Below, in pieces: positions 17,935 through 28,396 of a stretch of 64,000 bases of DNA. This DNA comes from Fischerella sp. CENA71 (lineage in GTDB: Bacteria; Cyanobacteriota; Cyanobacteriia; Cyanobacteriales; Nostocaceae), in contig JANBVI010000088.1 of the NCBI GenBank assembly GCA_024239075.1, positions 186,001 to 250,000 of the forward strand, given 5' to 3'. The notes below the pieces were generated by a model, which searched no databases, was not told where the DNA came from, and saw only the letters and a list, made by a program, of their open reading frames with translations. The number at the start of each line of letters is the position of its first letter. The stretch's first letter is position 1. The translations under genes and the position numbers were made by a program.

Positions 17935-19674
17935 ATGATTACAGCAACTCAGATTCGCCCTACATCTGTTTTTTTGGTCAGTGGTGGTGCTAAGGGAATT
18001 ACAGCTAAGTGTACAATTAGATTAGCGCAGCAACATCCTTGTAAGTTTATTTTATTAGGACGTTCAGAACTTTTAGAAACAGAGCCTGCTTTTGCTCAAA
18101 ATTGTTTTGATGAAGCAACATTAAAAAAACGCATCATGGAATATCTTCTTTCCACTGGAGATAAGCCCACACCTATGAGTGTGCAAAAGTTATATAATCA
18201 ACTAGCATCAAGTCGAGAAATTAAAGAAACATTAGCAGCAATTCAGCAAGCAGGTGGACAAGCCGAATATATTAGTGTAGATGTCACTAATACTTCAGCT
18301 TTAAATCAAAAACTGACTGCTACTGTTGAATGCATGGGTGAAATTACAGGTATTATTCACGGTGCTGGTAATTTAGCCGATAAATTAATTGAAAAGAAAA
18401 CAGAACAGGATTTTGAAAAAGTTTATACAGCAAAAGTTCAAGGGCTAGAAAATATTTTAGCTTGTGTCAAACCTAGTCATATTGAGCATTTAGTTTTGTT
18501 TTCTTCGGTAACTGGTTTTTACGGTAATATCGGACAATCTGATTACGCGATCGCTAACGAAATTCTCAACAAATCAGCCCATTTATTCAAACAAAAATAT
18601 CCTCAATCTCACGTTGTGGCGATCAACTGGGGAGGTTGGGATAGTGGGATGGTGACAGCAGAATTGAAAAAAGAATTTGCGCGTCGGGGTATTGATATTA
18701 TCCCAGTAGAAGCAGGGACACAAATGTTAGTCAGAGAACTGCGTAATACTAATCACAATACCACACAAGTTGTGATTGGTAGCCCCATGCCTACACCAGC
18801 TGCACCTCTAGATTCAAAACTTCGTACCTATCGCATCCGTCGCAAACTTACACTTGCAGCCAATCCCTTTTTACAGGATCATGTCATCGCTGGAAATCCT
18901 GTTTTACCAGCTACCTGTGCAGTTTCATGGATGTCCGATGTCTGTGAAAAATTATATCCAGGCTATAAAGCATTTAGTAGCACAGATTTCCGAATTTTTA
19001 AAGGAATTACCTTTAACGAAACCCTCGCAGATGAATACATTCTCGACTTACAAGAAACATCAAAAAATCTTGAAAATCACGAAGTAAATTTCCTGTGCAA
19101 AATCTGGAGTAAAAATCCCGAAGGTAAAACCATATATCACTTCAGCACACAAGTGAAACTCCTACGTGATATTCCGCCAGCGCCTATCTATGAAAAACTG
19201 AACCTGACAGAAGATAATATTATTACCACCACAGGTAAAGACTTTTATCAAACAGGAGAATCAGCATTATTTCATGGACCAGCATTTCAACAACTCAGAA
19301 GAGTCATAAATATTAACTCCGAAAAAATCACCGTCGAATGTTGTTGGCAAGAAATCGACAAAACCAAACAAGGACAATTTCCAGCATATTGGATCAATGG
19401 ATTCACAACTGATTTGAGTACCCATCCCTTGTGGATTTGGCTAAATCATTACCATCAAGAAATTTGTTTACCAGGACAACAAGAAAAATACGAGCAATTT
19501 GCCAAAACACCCTATAACCAAACCTTCTACGTCTCCTGTGAAGTCAAAAGTAAAACCCAAACAGGCGTAATTGCCGATTTCTTTGTACACGATAAACAAG
19601 GAAAAATCTACTCACAACTCCTCGGAGGTAAAGGCATTATTTTCCCAGCCAAATTAATGCTACCGAAATCCTAA
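17935..19674 (+). CDS. hglD: Heterocyst glycolipid synthase subunit HglD (ketoreductase-dehydratase)
   Basis: A 579-residue protein. Residues 10-290 are the catalytic SDR domain of a polyketide ketoreductase, with FLVSGGAKGITAKC for NADPH binding, ILLGRSE, and a catalytic Ser/Tyr region FSSVTGFYGNIGQSDYAIAN. Residues about 300-575 form a PKS-type hot-dog dehydratase; the HXXXGXXXXP motif is seen in DHVIAGNPVLPA. In PfaA-type synthases these domains follow the ACPs on one chain, whereas here they are a separate polypeptide whose N-terminus continues where HglE stops. It would reduce and dehydrate beta-keto intermediates on HglE ACPs. AAAGGAT precedes the ATG. Symbol assigned from order upstream of hglC and hglB. 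Confidence 0.82.
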   Translation: MITATQIRPTSVFLVSGGAKGITAKCTIRLAQQHPCKFILLGRSELLETEPAFAQNCFDEATLKKRIMEYLLSTGDKPTPMSVQKLYNQLASSREIKETLAAIQQAGGQAEYISVDVTNTSALNQKLTATVECMGEITGIIHGAGNLADKLIEKKTEQDFEKVYTAKVQGLENILACVKPSHIEHLVLFSSVTGFYGNIGQSDYAIANEILNKSAHLFKQKYPQSHVVAINWGGWDSGMVTAELKKEFARRGIDIIPVEAGTQMLVRELRNTNHNTTQVVIGSPMPTPAAPLDSKLRTYRIRRKLTLAANPFLQDHVIAGNPVLPATCAVSWMSDVCEKLYPGYKAFSSTDFRIFKGITFNETLADEYILDLQETSKNLENHEVNFLCKIWSKNPEGKTIYHFSTQVKLLRDIPPAPIYEKLNLTEDNIITTTGKDFYQTGESALFHGPAFQQLRRVININSEKITVECCWQEIDKTKQGQFPAYWINGFTTDLSTHPLWIWLNHYHQEICLPGQQEKYEQFAKTPYNQTFYVSCEVKSKTQTGVIADFFVHDKQGKIYSQLLGGKGIIFPAKLMLPKS

Positions 19675-19772
19675 AAACCAATTAAATATTTACTCATAAA
19701 AACTCTGCTTACCCTCTGCGCTAACCTCTGCGTACCTCTGCGTTGAAAGCATAAAGACTTAGGAGTTCCCCC

Positions 19773-22700
19773 GTGGAAAAAATCGCCATAATCGGATTCT
19801 CATGCTTATTTCCTAACGCCAAAAATCCCGAAGAATTTTGGCAAAACCTCATTCAAAAAAAAGATTCCACATCATCTTTAACCTCTCAAGAAATCGGAGT
19901 AAATCCCCAAACCTTTTACGAACCAAGTAAAGGAAGATCAGATAAAATCTACTCCCTCAAAGGTGGATTCATCCGCAATTTTAAATTTGATCCTACGGGT
20001 TATAAACTACCAGCAGAATTACTAGAAAAACTAGATAATACCTTTAAATGGTCACTGTATGTTGCTAAACAAGCTTTGCAACATAGTGGTTATTTAAATC
20101 AAGAATCTATTCTCTCTCAATGCGGAGTCATATTAGGTACACTCTCTCTCCCTACCAAAGCATCTAATCAATTATTCGCACCAGTTTATCAACAAATCCT
20201 GACACCAGCTATCAGAGAATTATTACAACAGCAAGACTTCGATTTAGCTGGTTTGAATTCATCTGAGCAAGCCTCATTTTACAATGCGATGATCTCAGGC
20301 TTACCAGCAGCAATCATCGCCCAAGCTTTCTCATTATCAAATATACATTTTTGTATCGATGCTGCCTGTTCATCACCACAATATTCTATCAAGTTGGCAT
20401 CTCATTATTTGTGGACACATAAAGCTGATTTGATGTTAGCAGGTGGTATCAGCTGTGCAGATCCGCTATTTATTAGAATGTTATTTTCTGGAATTCAAGG
20501 ATATCCTGAAAACAATGATATTAGTCGTCCTTTAGATAAATTATCGCGGGGAATGCTGACTGCGGAAGGCGTCGGGATGGTGGTACTGAAGAGATATAGT
20601 GATGCCATCAGAGATGGCGATCGCATTTATGCTACCATCACAGGCAACGGTCTTTCTAATGATGGTCGGGGTAAACACCTACTCAGTCCCAATTCCAAAG
20701 GACAAACTCTCGCTTTTGAACGCGCCTACGAAGAAGCACAGATTAATCCTAGTAATATAGATTACATGGAATGCCATGCGACTGGGACGTTGTTAGGCGA
20801 TACCACTGAATTTCAATCTATCGAAACCTTCTTCGGTAAATACCAAGCCACACCTTTACTCGGTTCTGTAAAATCTAACGTCGGTCACTTGCTGACAGCT
20901 GCTGGCAGCGTTAGCTTAATTAAAGTGCTGATGAGCATGTCTAATGGCGTGATTCCAGCCACAATCAATATTACAGAACCGATGGGGGCAGACAACAATG
21001 TTGTCTCACCGCAACGCATTGTTACCAACACCACCAATTGGCCGGGAAATAAACCTATCAAACGCGCTGCTATCAGTGCATTTGGTTTGGGCGGAACAAA
21101 TGCCCATATGATTTTAGAACAAGGAAATATAGAGGACACGGGGACACGGGGACACGGGGAGACGGAGAATATTGTTGATACATTCTCCGCATCACCGCGT
21201 CTCTCACTCTCCGCGTCTTCTTCAGAACCTCTCCACCCAGCTAAACTTGCTATTGTCGGGATGGATGCCTTTTTTGGTGGATGCGATGGTTTAGATGCTT
21301 TTGAACGCAGTATTTACGAAGGTAAACAACATTTTATTCCTCTACCCCCCCAGAGATGGTACGGAATAGAAAAGGAACCAGAGTTACTGAAAAAATACGG
21401 CTTGGCCGATGGAAAACCACCATTAGGCGCATACATTACAGATTTTGAAATTGATACAGTTTCTAGTAAAATTCCACCGAACGAACTCGAAAAACTCAAT
21501 CAACAACAATTATTATTACTGAAAGTTGCTGAACGTGCCTTAAAAGATGCAGGTATTAAAGAAGGTGCAAATGTAGCAGTAATAATTGCCGCAGAAACGG
21601 AATTTTCGGCACATCATTTACAGCAAAGATGGAATTTAGATTGGCAGATTAAGGAAGGTTTAATTGCTGGAGAAATTTCTCTGCCAACTGATAAAGTTGA
21701 TCAATTAGAAACTATCGTTAAAGATGGTATTCACCATCCCGTTGAAAGCAGCGAATACGTAAGTTATATCGCCAATATTATGGCGAGTCGTATTTCTTCA
21801 CTGTGGGATTTTACAGCTCCTGCGTTTACAATAACTGCGGGTGAAAATTCGACTTTCAAAGTATTAGAAGTCGCCCAACATTTACTTACAACTGGGGAAG
21901 CAGATGCTGTACTTGTGGGTGCAGTTGATTTAGCTGGCGGGATGGAAAATGTATTGTTGCGAAATCAAAGGACAACAATTAATTTTGGTGCAAATACCCT
22001 CAGCTATGATCAAAAAGTCAATGGCTGGATGGTTGGAGAAGGTGCAGGTGCAGTAGTTTTAAAATTGCATGAAACTGCGAAAAAAGAACGCGATCGCATT
22101 TACGCAGCTGTTGATGCGATCAGTTTTGTCCAAGATCGTCTGGGTGAGAGTAATCCTCAAGCTGTTCATCAAGTTTGTCAACAAGCTTTGTTAATGGCGG
22201 GTATCAAACCATCTGACGTCAATTATTTAGAAGTTTACGGTAGTGGTAACAATCAAGAAGATGTAGCCGAAATCACAGGTTTACTTCAGGCTTATCCAGG
22301 AAGTACAAATGATTTAAACTGTGCCATTGGCAGTGTGAAAGCTAATATCGGTCATACGTACACTGCATCGGGAATTGCTAGTTTAATTAAAACTTCCTTG
22401 TGTCTCTACTATAGATATATTCCCGGTACACCAAATTGGACTGGAGTTAAAGATCAGGGACAAGGAGGAGTAAATTCTCCTCACATTCCTTTCTACGTTG
22501 CGACAGAATCAAGACCTTGGTTTCTCGATAAAGAAGCTACAAAAAGAATTGCTGCTATCAATAGCATAGGAATAGATGGCAGTTATGCCCATGCTATTTT
22601 ATCAGAAGAACCAGAACAGCAAGAACGTAGCAGCAGATTTTTGCAGCAAACACCCTTTTATTTATTCCCGATAACTGGACGCGATCGCACTGATTTACTC

Positions 22701-24452
22701 ACTCAACTTGATGTCCTGGAAAACACCGTAACCAACGGTACTTCTCTCGCTAACGCTGCGAATCTCGCTTTTGCCAACTATAAACTAGATCCGAGTGCAA
22801 ATTACATTTTAGTAATTCTGGCACACAACCAAAACGAACTCACCAGAGAAATTACAGCCGCGAGAAAAGGTATAGATAACGCTTTTGCTAAACAAGAAGA
22901 TTGGCAAACACCACTAGGTAGTTACTTCACAGCCAAACCACTGGGTAAACGTGGGGGAGTTGCTTACGTCTATCCCGCAGCAGTCAACTCTTATCTAGGT
23001 ATTGCGCGTAACCTCTTCCGTCTATTCCCCAACATCCTCGACGACATCGCCATCAAAGAACTACAAAACCTCGTCGCCGATATCTCCCGCGTCGTCTTCC
23101 CCCGAAGTTTAAACAAACTTTCATCTCGCCAACTCGAAACCAAAGAACAACAATTTCTCGATGATCCTCTGGCAATCTTCGACGTAGACATGCTGTTTAC
23201 CAGATTCATCACCCAAATCATCCGTGATCAATTCCAAGTCAAACCCGAATTTGTCTTTGGTTACAGCTTGGGTGAAACCAGTATGATGTCTGCTATCGGT
23301 GTCTGGGATAACTTCACCCAAGGAATCCGCGCCCTCCACGCTTCCCCCCTATTCGCCGACAGATTATCCGGTGCAAAAACAGCCGTCCGTCAGTATTGGC
23401 AACTACCACCAACCCAAGATAATAACTTCTGGGCTAACTATGTTCTCATGACAACCCCATCCCAAGTCAGAGAATATCTCAAACATGAGAAGCGCGTCTT
23501 TTTAACTCAAATCAACACCCCAGAAGAAGTCGTCATCGCCGGTCAACCAGCAGCTTGTGAGAGAATCATTCAAATATTAGGCTGTAACGCCTTCCGCGCC
23601 CCCTTCGATCACGTGATCCATTGTGAGGCGATGAATTCCGAGTATAGCGAAATCGCCAGAGTCAACACCCTACCCATCCAGAAAAACCTCCCAGATGTCA
23701 CCCTCTACTCTGCTGCTGAGTATGGACCAGTGAGAATCGAGAGTGGGGCGATCGCCAACAGTATCGCCACAGGTTTATCCCAACAACTAGATTTTCCCCG
23801 CCTAGTCAACCGAGTCTACGACGATGGCGCGAGAATCTTTATCGAAACAGGTGCAGGTAACATTTGTTCACGCTGGATAGATAAAATTCTTGGCAGCAAA
23901 CAACACATTACCATATCCCTCAATCGCAGAGGTTTAGACGACCATTCTGGTATCATCAAAGCCTTAGCAAAACTCGTCAGTCACCAAGTTTCCGTTGATT
24001 TGTCGCCACTCTACACCCAAGTAACAGAAATTAGTAAAAAATCCAAACTCACCCTCAAAAAAGTCACCCTGGGTGGACAAAGCATTACCGACAAAATTTT
24101 GACGGAAGAAAACAAACAACTCTTCCGCAACATCTCCACAACTATCAAAAAATCTCAACCCATCAACCCCCCTGCGACTCAACCAGAAAAAATGCCGCTA
24201 CAAAATATCATGGATAACAGCTTAGAGCCAAAAGCAGAAGTACAATTTGTTGAGTCAACAGCAAATCCTGAGATAATTACCCAACCTATTACTCTCCTCA
24301 ATCCATCTCATTATCAACAATTGAACGCTAATAATTTCCAAGTTCATCAAACCCATGACGCTTTCTTACAATCTCGTCAAGAATTTAGCCAGCAAATCAG
24401 CGAATTGATTCAACTACAAATCGCTTGTGTGGAAAATTTGTTGAATGAGTAA
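19773..24452 (+). CDS. hglC: Heterocyst glycolipid synthase subunit HglC (KS-CLF-AT)
   Basis: A 1559-residue protein with a PfaC/PfaB-like layout. KS1 (about 1-450) has Cys199 in CIDAACSSPQ, ECHATGT and KSNVGH. A second KS-fold domain (about 490-925) lacks the nucleophile: the Cys position reads Glu691 in TAGENST, and the first His is lost in EVYGSGN. It is therefore a chain-length-factor-like domain. An acyltransferase-like domain (about 1010-1400) has Ser1165 in GYSLGE. The C-terminal 45 residues (NFQVHQTHDAFLQSRQEF) echo the helical motif seen twice in HglE. An in-frame palindromic repeat fills the KS1-CLF linker (about 454-486). The GTG start is supported by AGGAG at 19761. Confidence 0.87.
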   Translation: MEKIAIIGFSCLFPNAKNPEEFWQNLIQKKDSTSSLTSQEIGVNPQTFYEPSKGRSDKIYSLKGGFIRNFKFDPTGYKLPAELLEKLDNTFKWSLYVAKQALQHSGYLNQESILSQCGVILGTLSLPTKASNQLFAPVYQQILTPAIRELLQQQDFDLAGLNSSEQASFYNAMISGLPAAIIAQAFSLSNIHFCIDAACSSPQYSIKLASHYLWTHKADLMLAGGISCADPLFIRMLFSGIQGYPENNDISRPLDKLSRGMLTAEGVGMVVLKRYSDAIRDGDRIYATITGNGLSNDGRGKHLLSPNSKGQTLAFERAYEEAQINPSNIDYMECHATGTLLGDTTEFQSIETFFGKYQATPLLGSVKSNVGHLLTAAGSVSLIKVLMSMSNGVIPATINITEPMGADNNVVSPQRIVTNTTNWPGNKPIKRAAISAFGLGGTNAHMILEQGNIEDTGTRGHGETENIVDTFSASPRLSLSASSSEPLHPAKLAIVGMDAFFGGCDGLDAFERSIYEGKQHFIPLPPQRWYGIEKEPELLKKYGLADGKPPLGAYITDFEIDTVSSKIPPNELEKLNQQQLLLLKVAERALKDAGIKEGANVAVIIAAETEFSAHHLQQRWNLDWQIKEGLIAGEISLPTDKVDQLETIVKDGIHHPVESSEYVSYIANIMASRISSLWDFTAPAFTITAGENSTFKVLEVAQHLLTTGEADAVLVGAVDLAGGMENVLLRNQRTTINFGANTLSYDQKVNGWMVGEGAGAVVLKLHETAKKERDRIYAAVDAISFVQDRLGESNPQAVHQVCQQALLMAGIKPSDVNYLEVYGSGNNQEDVAEITGLLQAYPGSTNDLNCAIGSVKANIGHTYTASGIASLIKTSLCLYYRYIPGTPNWTGVKDQGQGGVNSPHIPFYVATESRPWFLDKEATKRIAAINSIGIDGSYAHAILSEEPEQQERSSRFLQQTPFYLFPITGRDRTDLLTQLDVLENTVTNGTSLANAANLAFANYKLDPSANYILVILAHNQNELTREITAARKGIDNAFAKQEDWQTPLGSYFTAKPLGKRGGVAYVYPAAVNSYLGIARNLFRLFPNILDDIAIKELQNLVADISRVVFPRSLNKLSSRQLETKEQQFLDDPLAIFDVDMLFTRFITQIIRDQFQVKPEFVFGYSLGETSMMSAIGVWDNFTQGIRALHASPLFADRLSGAKTAVRQYWQLPPTQDNNFWANYVLMTTPSQVREYLKHEKRVFLTQINTPEEVVIAGQPAACERIIQILGCNAFRAPFDHVIHCEAMNSEYSEIARVNTLPIQKNLPDVTLYSAAEYGPVRIESGAIANSIATGLSQQLDFPRLVNRVYDDGARIFIETGAGNICSRWIDKILGSKQHITISLNRRGLDDHSGIIKALAKLVSHQVSVDLSPLYTQVTEISKKSKLTLKKVTLGGQSITDKILTEENKQLFRNISTTIKKSQPINPPATQPEKMPLQNIMDNSLEPKAEVQFVESTANPEIITQPITLLNPSHYQQLNANNFQVHQTHDAFLQSRQEFSQQISELIQLQIACVENLLNE
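21130..21232. repeat. Palindromic repeat translated in frame within hglC
   Basis: It encodes DTGTRGHGETENI, then a FSASPRL-like stretch and SASSSE in the linker between the first and second ketosynthase-like domains. The DNA has GACACGGGG units, a central GGAGAATATT, then ATTCTCCGCATCACCGCG, so the two halves can pair. Confidence 0.82.
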
Positions 24453-24683
24453 AGGTTGCTGGGAGATATTTTTTAACTACCCAGATAGTATTTATATAAC
24501 GAACTGCGTAGACGCAAAGAAGGCGAAGAAAGAATTTTATAAAAATGATCATTATGACAATTTAATCCTCTCTTCATTTCTTTTATTCGCGTCCTACTTC
24601 ACAAGAAGCTGCTTCGCGTCTAACGCGGTTCATTCTTACTCCCCTCTTTTCATTAAGATATTTTACTGCGAGGAATCACTACG
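24453..24683. other. Intergenic spacer with repeats before the PfaD-type gene
   Basis: A 231-bp gap, large for this operon. It contains repeat-like GCGTAGACGCAAAGAAGGCG (about 24506) and GCTTCGCGTCTAACGCGGTT (about 24611), which are partly complementary. A possible 80-residue ORF spanning the gap overlaps both neighbours and is repeat-derived. GAGGAA lies before the GTG at 24684. Confidence 0.5.
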
Positions 24684-26345
24684 GTGAAAACAGTAGATGT
24701 GGTACTAGATAATGGTCTGGAATTTTATGGTTCTCCTTGCAACTTTAATCAAGTATGGAAAGGTTCTTTAGATTGCGTAGCTTTTGAAAGCAGTAGAATT
24801 AAAGAAAAACTCCTGACGTTAGATCAACCTTGTTACATTGTTAAAGTTGATGGCAAAATTGGTGTCACCAATGACGGTTATTTGTCTCCTCTTGATAATG
24901 GAAAAATGGGACAAATTGAATTGTTGATGGTGATTCCACCCATAAAATTACAACAATTGGGAGATCCTAATTTTCTCGCTTTTCATGGTGTGAAATATGC
25001 CTATACCACTGGTGCAATGGCTGGTGGAATCGCTTCAGAAGAAATGATCATTGCTTTAGGAAAAGAGGGAATTTTGGGTTCCTTTGGTGCGGGTGGTTTA
25101 CCGCCAAATCGCTTAGAAATAGCTATTAACCGCATCCAATACGCCTTACCAAATGGGCCTTATGCTTTTAATTTAATTCATAGTCCTAATGAACCTGCAC
25201 TAGAACGTGGTGCAGTAGATTTATACCTCAAATATGGCGTAAAAACCATAGAAGCTTCAGCTTTTTTAGATATTACTCCCAACATAGTTTATTATCGTGC
25301 CGCAGGATTGGGTGTTAATTCAGCGAATGAAATTGAAATAAAAAACAAAATCATTGCTAAAATTTCCCGTCGTGAAGTTGCAACTAAATTTATGCAACCA
25401 GCGCCGCAAAAAATGCTGCAAGAATTGGTTACACAAGGATTAATCAGTGAATTGCAAGCGAATTTAGCAGCTAGAATTCCTCTTGCTGATGATATTACAG
25501 CAGAAGCAGATTCGGGTGGTCATACTGATAATCGCCCACTTGTTTGTTTGCTACCTTCAATTGTGGCTTTGCGGGATGAAATTCAAGCACAATATAATTA
25601 TCAAAAACCGATCCGAGTTGGAATTGCAGGTGGAATTGCGACACCACAATCAGCACTTGCTGCTTTTATGATGGGTGCTGCATATGTGGTGACAGGTTCA
25701 ATTAATCAATCATGTATTGAAGCTGGAAGTTGTCAGCATACCAAGCAATTGTTAGCACAAGCAGATATGGCTGATGTGATGATGGCTCCAGCCGCAGATA
25801 TGTTTGAAATGGGGGTAAAACTGCAAGTCCTCAAACGCGGTACAATGTTTCCTCTCCGCGCTCAAAAGTTATATGAAATATACAGGAATTATAACTCAAT
25901 TGATGAGATTCCGACTCCAGAAAGAGAGAAACTAGAAAAACAAGTTTTTCGCAAGCCACTTGCTCAAGTTTGGGAAGAAACAGCTTCTTATTTATCCCAA
26001 AAAAATCCAGAGAAATTGGGTAAAGCTGTGAATAATCCTAAGTTGAAAATGGCGTTAATTTTCCGTTGGTATTTAGGGTTATCTTCTCGGTGGTCTCATG
26101 CTGGAGAAAAAGGTCGAGAAGTTGATTACCAAATTTGGTGTGGTCCAGCGATAGGTAGCTTTAATGACTGGGTGCGGGGTTCCTATCTTGCAGATCCAAA
26201 TCATCGTCGCGTCGTGGATGTTGCTAACCATATCATGATCGGTTCTGCCTACTTATACCGAATTCAAAGTTTGAAAACTCAAGGGCTGCAAATTCCAAAT
26301 TACTACAGTCAATATACACCTGTGAATTCTACATTGGAAGCCTAA
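24684..26345 (+). CDS. hglA: PfaD-type enoyl reductase of the glycolipid synthase
   Basis: A 553-residue FMN-dependent TIM-barrel protein of the PfaD / 2-nitropropane-dioxygenase family. Motifs include [33 protein letters not shown], the phosphate/FMN region [14 protein letters not shown], and [22 protein letters not shown], then the PfaD-typical [13 protein letters not shown] and [24 protein letters not shown]. It would act in trans to reduce enoyl intermediates, giving a saturated chain. GTG start. The next gene begins 2 bp after its stop, so the two are translationally linked. I recall the Anabaena gene between hglC and hetM as hglA, but I am unsure of this symbol. Confidence 0.82.
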   Translation: MKTVDVVLDNGLEFYGSPCNFNQVWKGSLDCVAFESSRIKEKLLTLDQPCYIVKVDGKIGVTNDGYLSPLDNGKMGQIELLMVIPPIKLQQLGDPNFLAFHGVKYAYTTGAMAGGIASEEMIIALGKEGILGSFGAGGLPPNRLEIAINRIQYALPNGPYAFNLIHSPNEPALERGAVDLYLKYGVKTIEASAFLDITPNIVYYRAAGLGVNSANEIEIKNKIIAKISRREVATKFMQPAPQKMLQELVTQGLISELQANLAARIPLADDITAEADSGGHTDNRPLVCLLPSIVALRDEIQAQYNYQKPIRVGIAGGIATPQSALAAFMMGAAYVVTGSINQSCIEAGSCQHTKQLLAQADMADVMMAPAADMFEMGVKLQVLKRGTMFPLRAQKLYEIYRNYNSIDEIPTPEREKLEKQVFRKPLAQVWEETASYLSQKNPEKLGKAVNNPKLKMALIFRWYLGLSSRWSHAGEKGREVDYQIWCGPAIGSFNDWVRGSYLADPNHRRVVDVANHIMIGSAYLYRIQSLKTQGLQIPNYYSQYTPVNSTLEA

Positions 26346-26347
26346 AT

Positions 26348-27856
26348 ATGATGACAGTAAAAAAATCTTTAACAGCAGCAGAAATTCAAGCTTGGTTGTT
26401 ATCTAATCTCGCCGAGACTCTCCAAGTAGCACCAGATCAAGTTGATATCGAACAGCCATTAGATACTTATGGTTTGGATTCTACTCAGGCGATGTTAATT
26501 GTCACCAAAGCCGAAAAAATGCTCGGATTTAAAATAGCTCCGACATTATTATGGCATTACCCAACTATTGCATCGTTATCACAGCGTTTAGCCGAAGAAT
26601 CACAAGAATTAGCATCAGATTTAGAAGACACTGTCGCAGTTAAAAATGTCGCTCCAATTTTAGATTTAAGTGCGGAAGCTGTTCTTGATCCTAATATACG
26701 TCCTGCATCTGGTTCTTTTGTGTTCACAAGTGAACCAAAGAATGTTTTTATCACAGGTGGAACAGGATTTTTAGGAGCTTTTTTAATCTACGAACTGTTA
26801 CAGCAAACTAATGCTGATATTTATTGTTTAGTACGTGCGGCTCATCCAGAAGAAGGTAAGCAAAAACTCAAGAAAAACTTGCAAAGTTATGGACTTTGGA
26901 ATGAAATATACCGTCCGAGAATTATGCCAGTAATTGGTGATTTATCTCAGCCGCTATTAGGAATTGGCAAAGAAGCCTTTGAAATGTTAGCTGCTAATCT
27001 TGATAGTATTTATCACAGTGCTGCAACACTCAATTATGTTTATCCCTATTCTGCACTCAAAACACCGAATGTTTTAGGGACACAAGAAGTATTGCGTTTG
27101 GCGTGTCTGTTTAAAGTCAAACCAGTACATTATGTTTCCAGTGTCGCTGTATTTGAATCACCATTTTATGCTGGTAAAATAGTCAAAGAAGATGATAGTT
27201 TTGAACATTGGCAAGGAATTTTTCTGGGTTACTCGCAAACAAAATGGGTAGCAGAAAAACTAGTCACAATTGCTCGTGACAGAGGTCTTCCTGTAACTAT
27301 CCATAGACCACCTTTAATTGCAGGAGATAGCCAAACAGGTGCTTGCAATACAGATGATTTTATCAACTTAGTAATTAAAGGTTGTATCCAGATGGGATAC
27401 TTCCCAGATGTAGATTATCGATTGGATGCATCACCTGTTGATTATGTCAGCAAATCTATTGTTTATCTCTCCAAACAAGAAGAATCTTTAGGGAAAGCAT
27501 TTCACTTACAGCATCCTGCACCTATTCCCTTTTCTGATTTACTTGCATGGATGGATTCTCTTGGTTTTGCTATTCAAACAATTTCTTATCAAGAATGGCA
27601 AACAAAATTAATTAATGATATTTCTTCCGCAGAGAATCCTTTGTATACCCTCAGACCTTTCTTATTAGAACGTTGGTCAGAAGAACAAATCACTATTCCT
27701 GATTTGTACTTGCAAAGTAGAAGACCAATGATTAATTGTGAGGCAACCCTCAATGCACTTGCTGGTAGTGGTATCGTTTGTCCACCACTGGATACACAAC
27801 TGTTTATGATCTACTCTACCTACTTGCTGCAAAATGGTTTTCTAAATGTAGCTTAG
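26348..27856 (+). CDS. hglB: ACP-thioester reductase HglB (HetM)
   Basis: A 502-residue two-domain protein. An acyl carrier domain (about residues 10-85) carries the phosphopantetheine serine at 45 (YGLDSTQAM). A thioester reductase domain (about 130-500) has the NADP-binding motif [14 protein letters not shown] and the SDR catalytic motif [12 protein letters not shown]. It probably releases the finished chain from the synthase as an alcohol, which fits the terminal hydroxyl carried by the sugar in heterocyst glycolipids. Length is close to Anabaena HetM. It is the last gene of the synthase operon; a hairpin terminator follows at 27968. In Anabaena hetN and hetI follow; here they do not. Confidence 0.88.
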   Translation: MMTVKKSLTAAEIQAWLLSNLAETLQVAPDQVDIEQPLDTYGLDSTQAMLIVTKAEKMLGFKIAPTLLWHYPTIASLSQRLAEESQELASDLEDTVAVKNVAPILDLSAEAVLDPNIRPASGSFVFTSEPKNVFITGGTGFLGAFLIYELLQQTNADIYCLVRAAHPEEGKQKLKKNLQSYGLWNEIYRPRIMPVIGDLSQPLLGIGKEAFEMLAANLDSIYHSAATLNYVYPYSALKTPNVLGTQEVLRLACLFKVKPVHYVSSVAVFESPFYAGKIVKEDDSFEHWQGIFLGYSQTKWVAEKLVTIARDRGLPVTIHRPPLIAGDSQTGACNTDDFINLVIKGCIQMGYFPDVDYRLDASPVDYVSKSIVYLSKQEESLGKAFHLQHPAPIPFSDLLAWMDSLGFAIQTISYQEWQTKLINDISSAENPLYTLRPFLLERWSEEQITIPDLYLQSRRPMINCEATLNALAGSGIVCPPLDTQLFMIYSTYLLQNGFLNVA

Positions 27857-27967
27857 AACTAAATCTACAAATGCATACTGATAATCTATCGGTGTGCATC
27901 TGTGATCAATTTCTCGACAATTATTTTGTCATAATTTTAATTAACATCAAGTATTATTTGATTTTTC

Positions 27968-27991
27968 AACCCGCTTAAACGGGTTTTTTTT
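27968..27991 (+). terminator. Rho-independent terminator of the hgl operon
   Basis: AACCCG ... CGGGTT is a perfect 6-bp stem with a 6-base loop, running directly into eight Ts. It lies about 110 bp after the hglB stop. Confidence 0.8.
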
Positions 27992-28006
27992 AAGTCTAAT
28001 CATGTA

Positions 28007-28129
28007 ATACCAATTTAATATGAAGACGCATACGAAAGACCCCATCGGCGCTCACGCGCACCCTCCCCGATGCCTTGGGAAGGGTTGTGAAGAAGTAAAA
28101 TTCTATGCAGCTTCACGAAGAATTGGTAT
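28007..28129. repeat. 123-bp MITE-like element
   Basis: The termini ATACCAATT and AATTGGTAT are perfect inverted repeats. The interior holds GACCCCATCGGCGC and CCCTCCCCGATG but no gene. The rest of 27857-28396 is AT-rich with no recognisable gene; it should contain the promoter of the next gene. Confidence 0.65.
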
Positions 28130-28396
28130 AAATATGTTTTTTAATAGTTGTTTAAATTATTAAAATGCTCTTGAATATATATTTTACACTACTGATTTAA
28201 TATAAATCCTAGATGATAAACTTCACTTTTATTAAGTTTTTTTACTATAAGCATTAGAGCATAAAATTTTTACTTCAGTTATAAATTTGCTTATCTCATT
28301 CACTCCAACCAAAATAATTATAAATAATCTCTTGAAATATTGATTCATGAGATTAGGAACAAAAACTATCTTGCTTCACAAAGGATATCTAAATTT

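Noticed and set aside
24445-24687. 80-codon plus-strand ORF between hglC and the PfaD-type gene
   Set aside because: It overlaps the stop of one gene and the start of the next and consists largely of repeat sequence.
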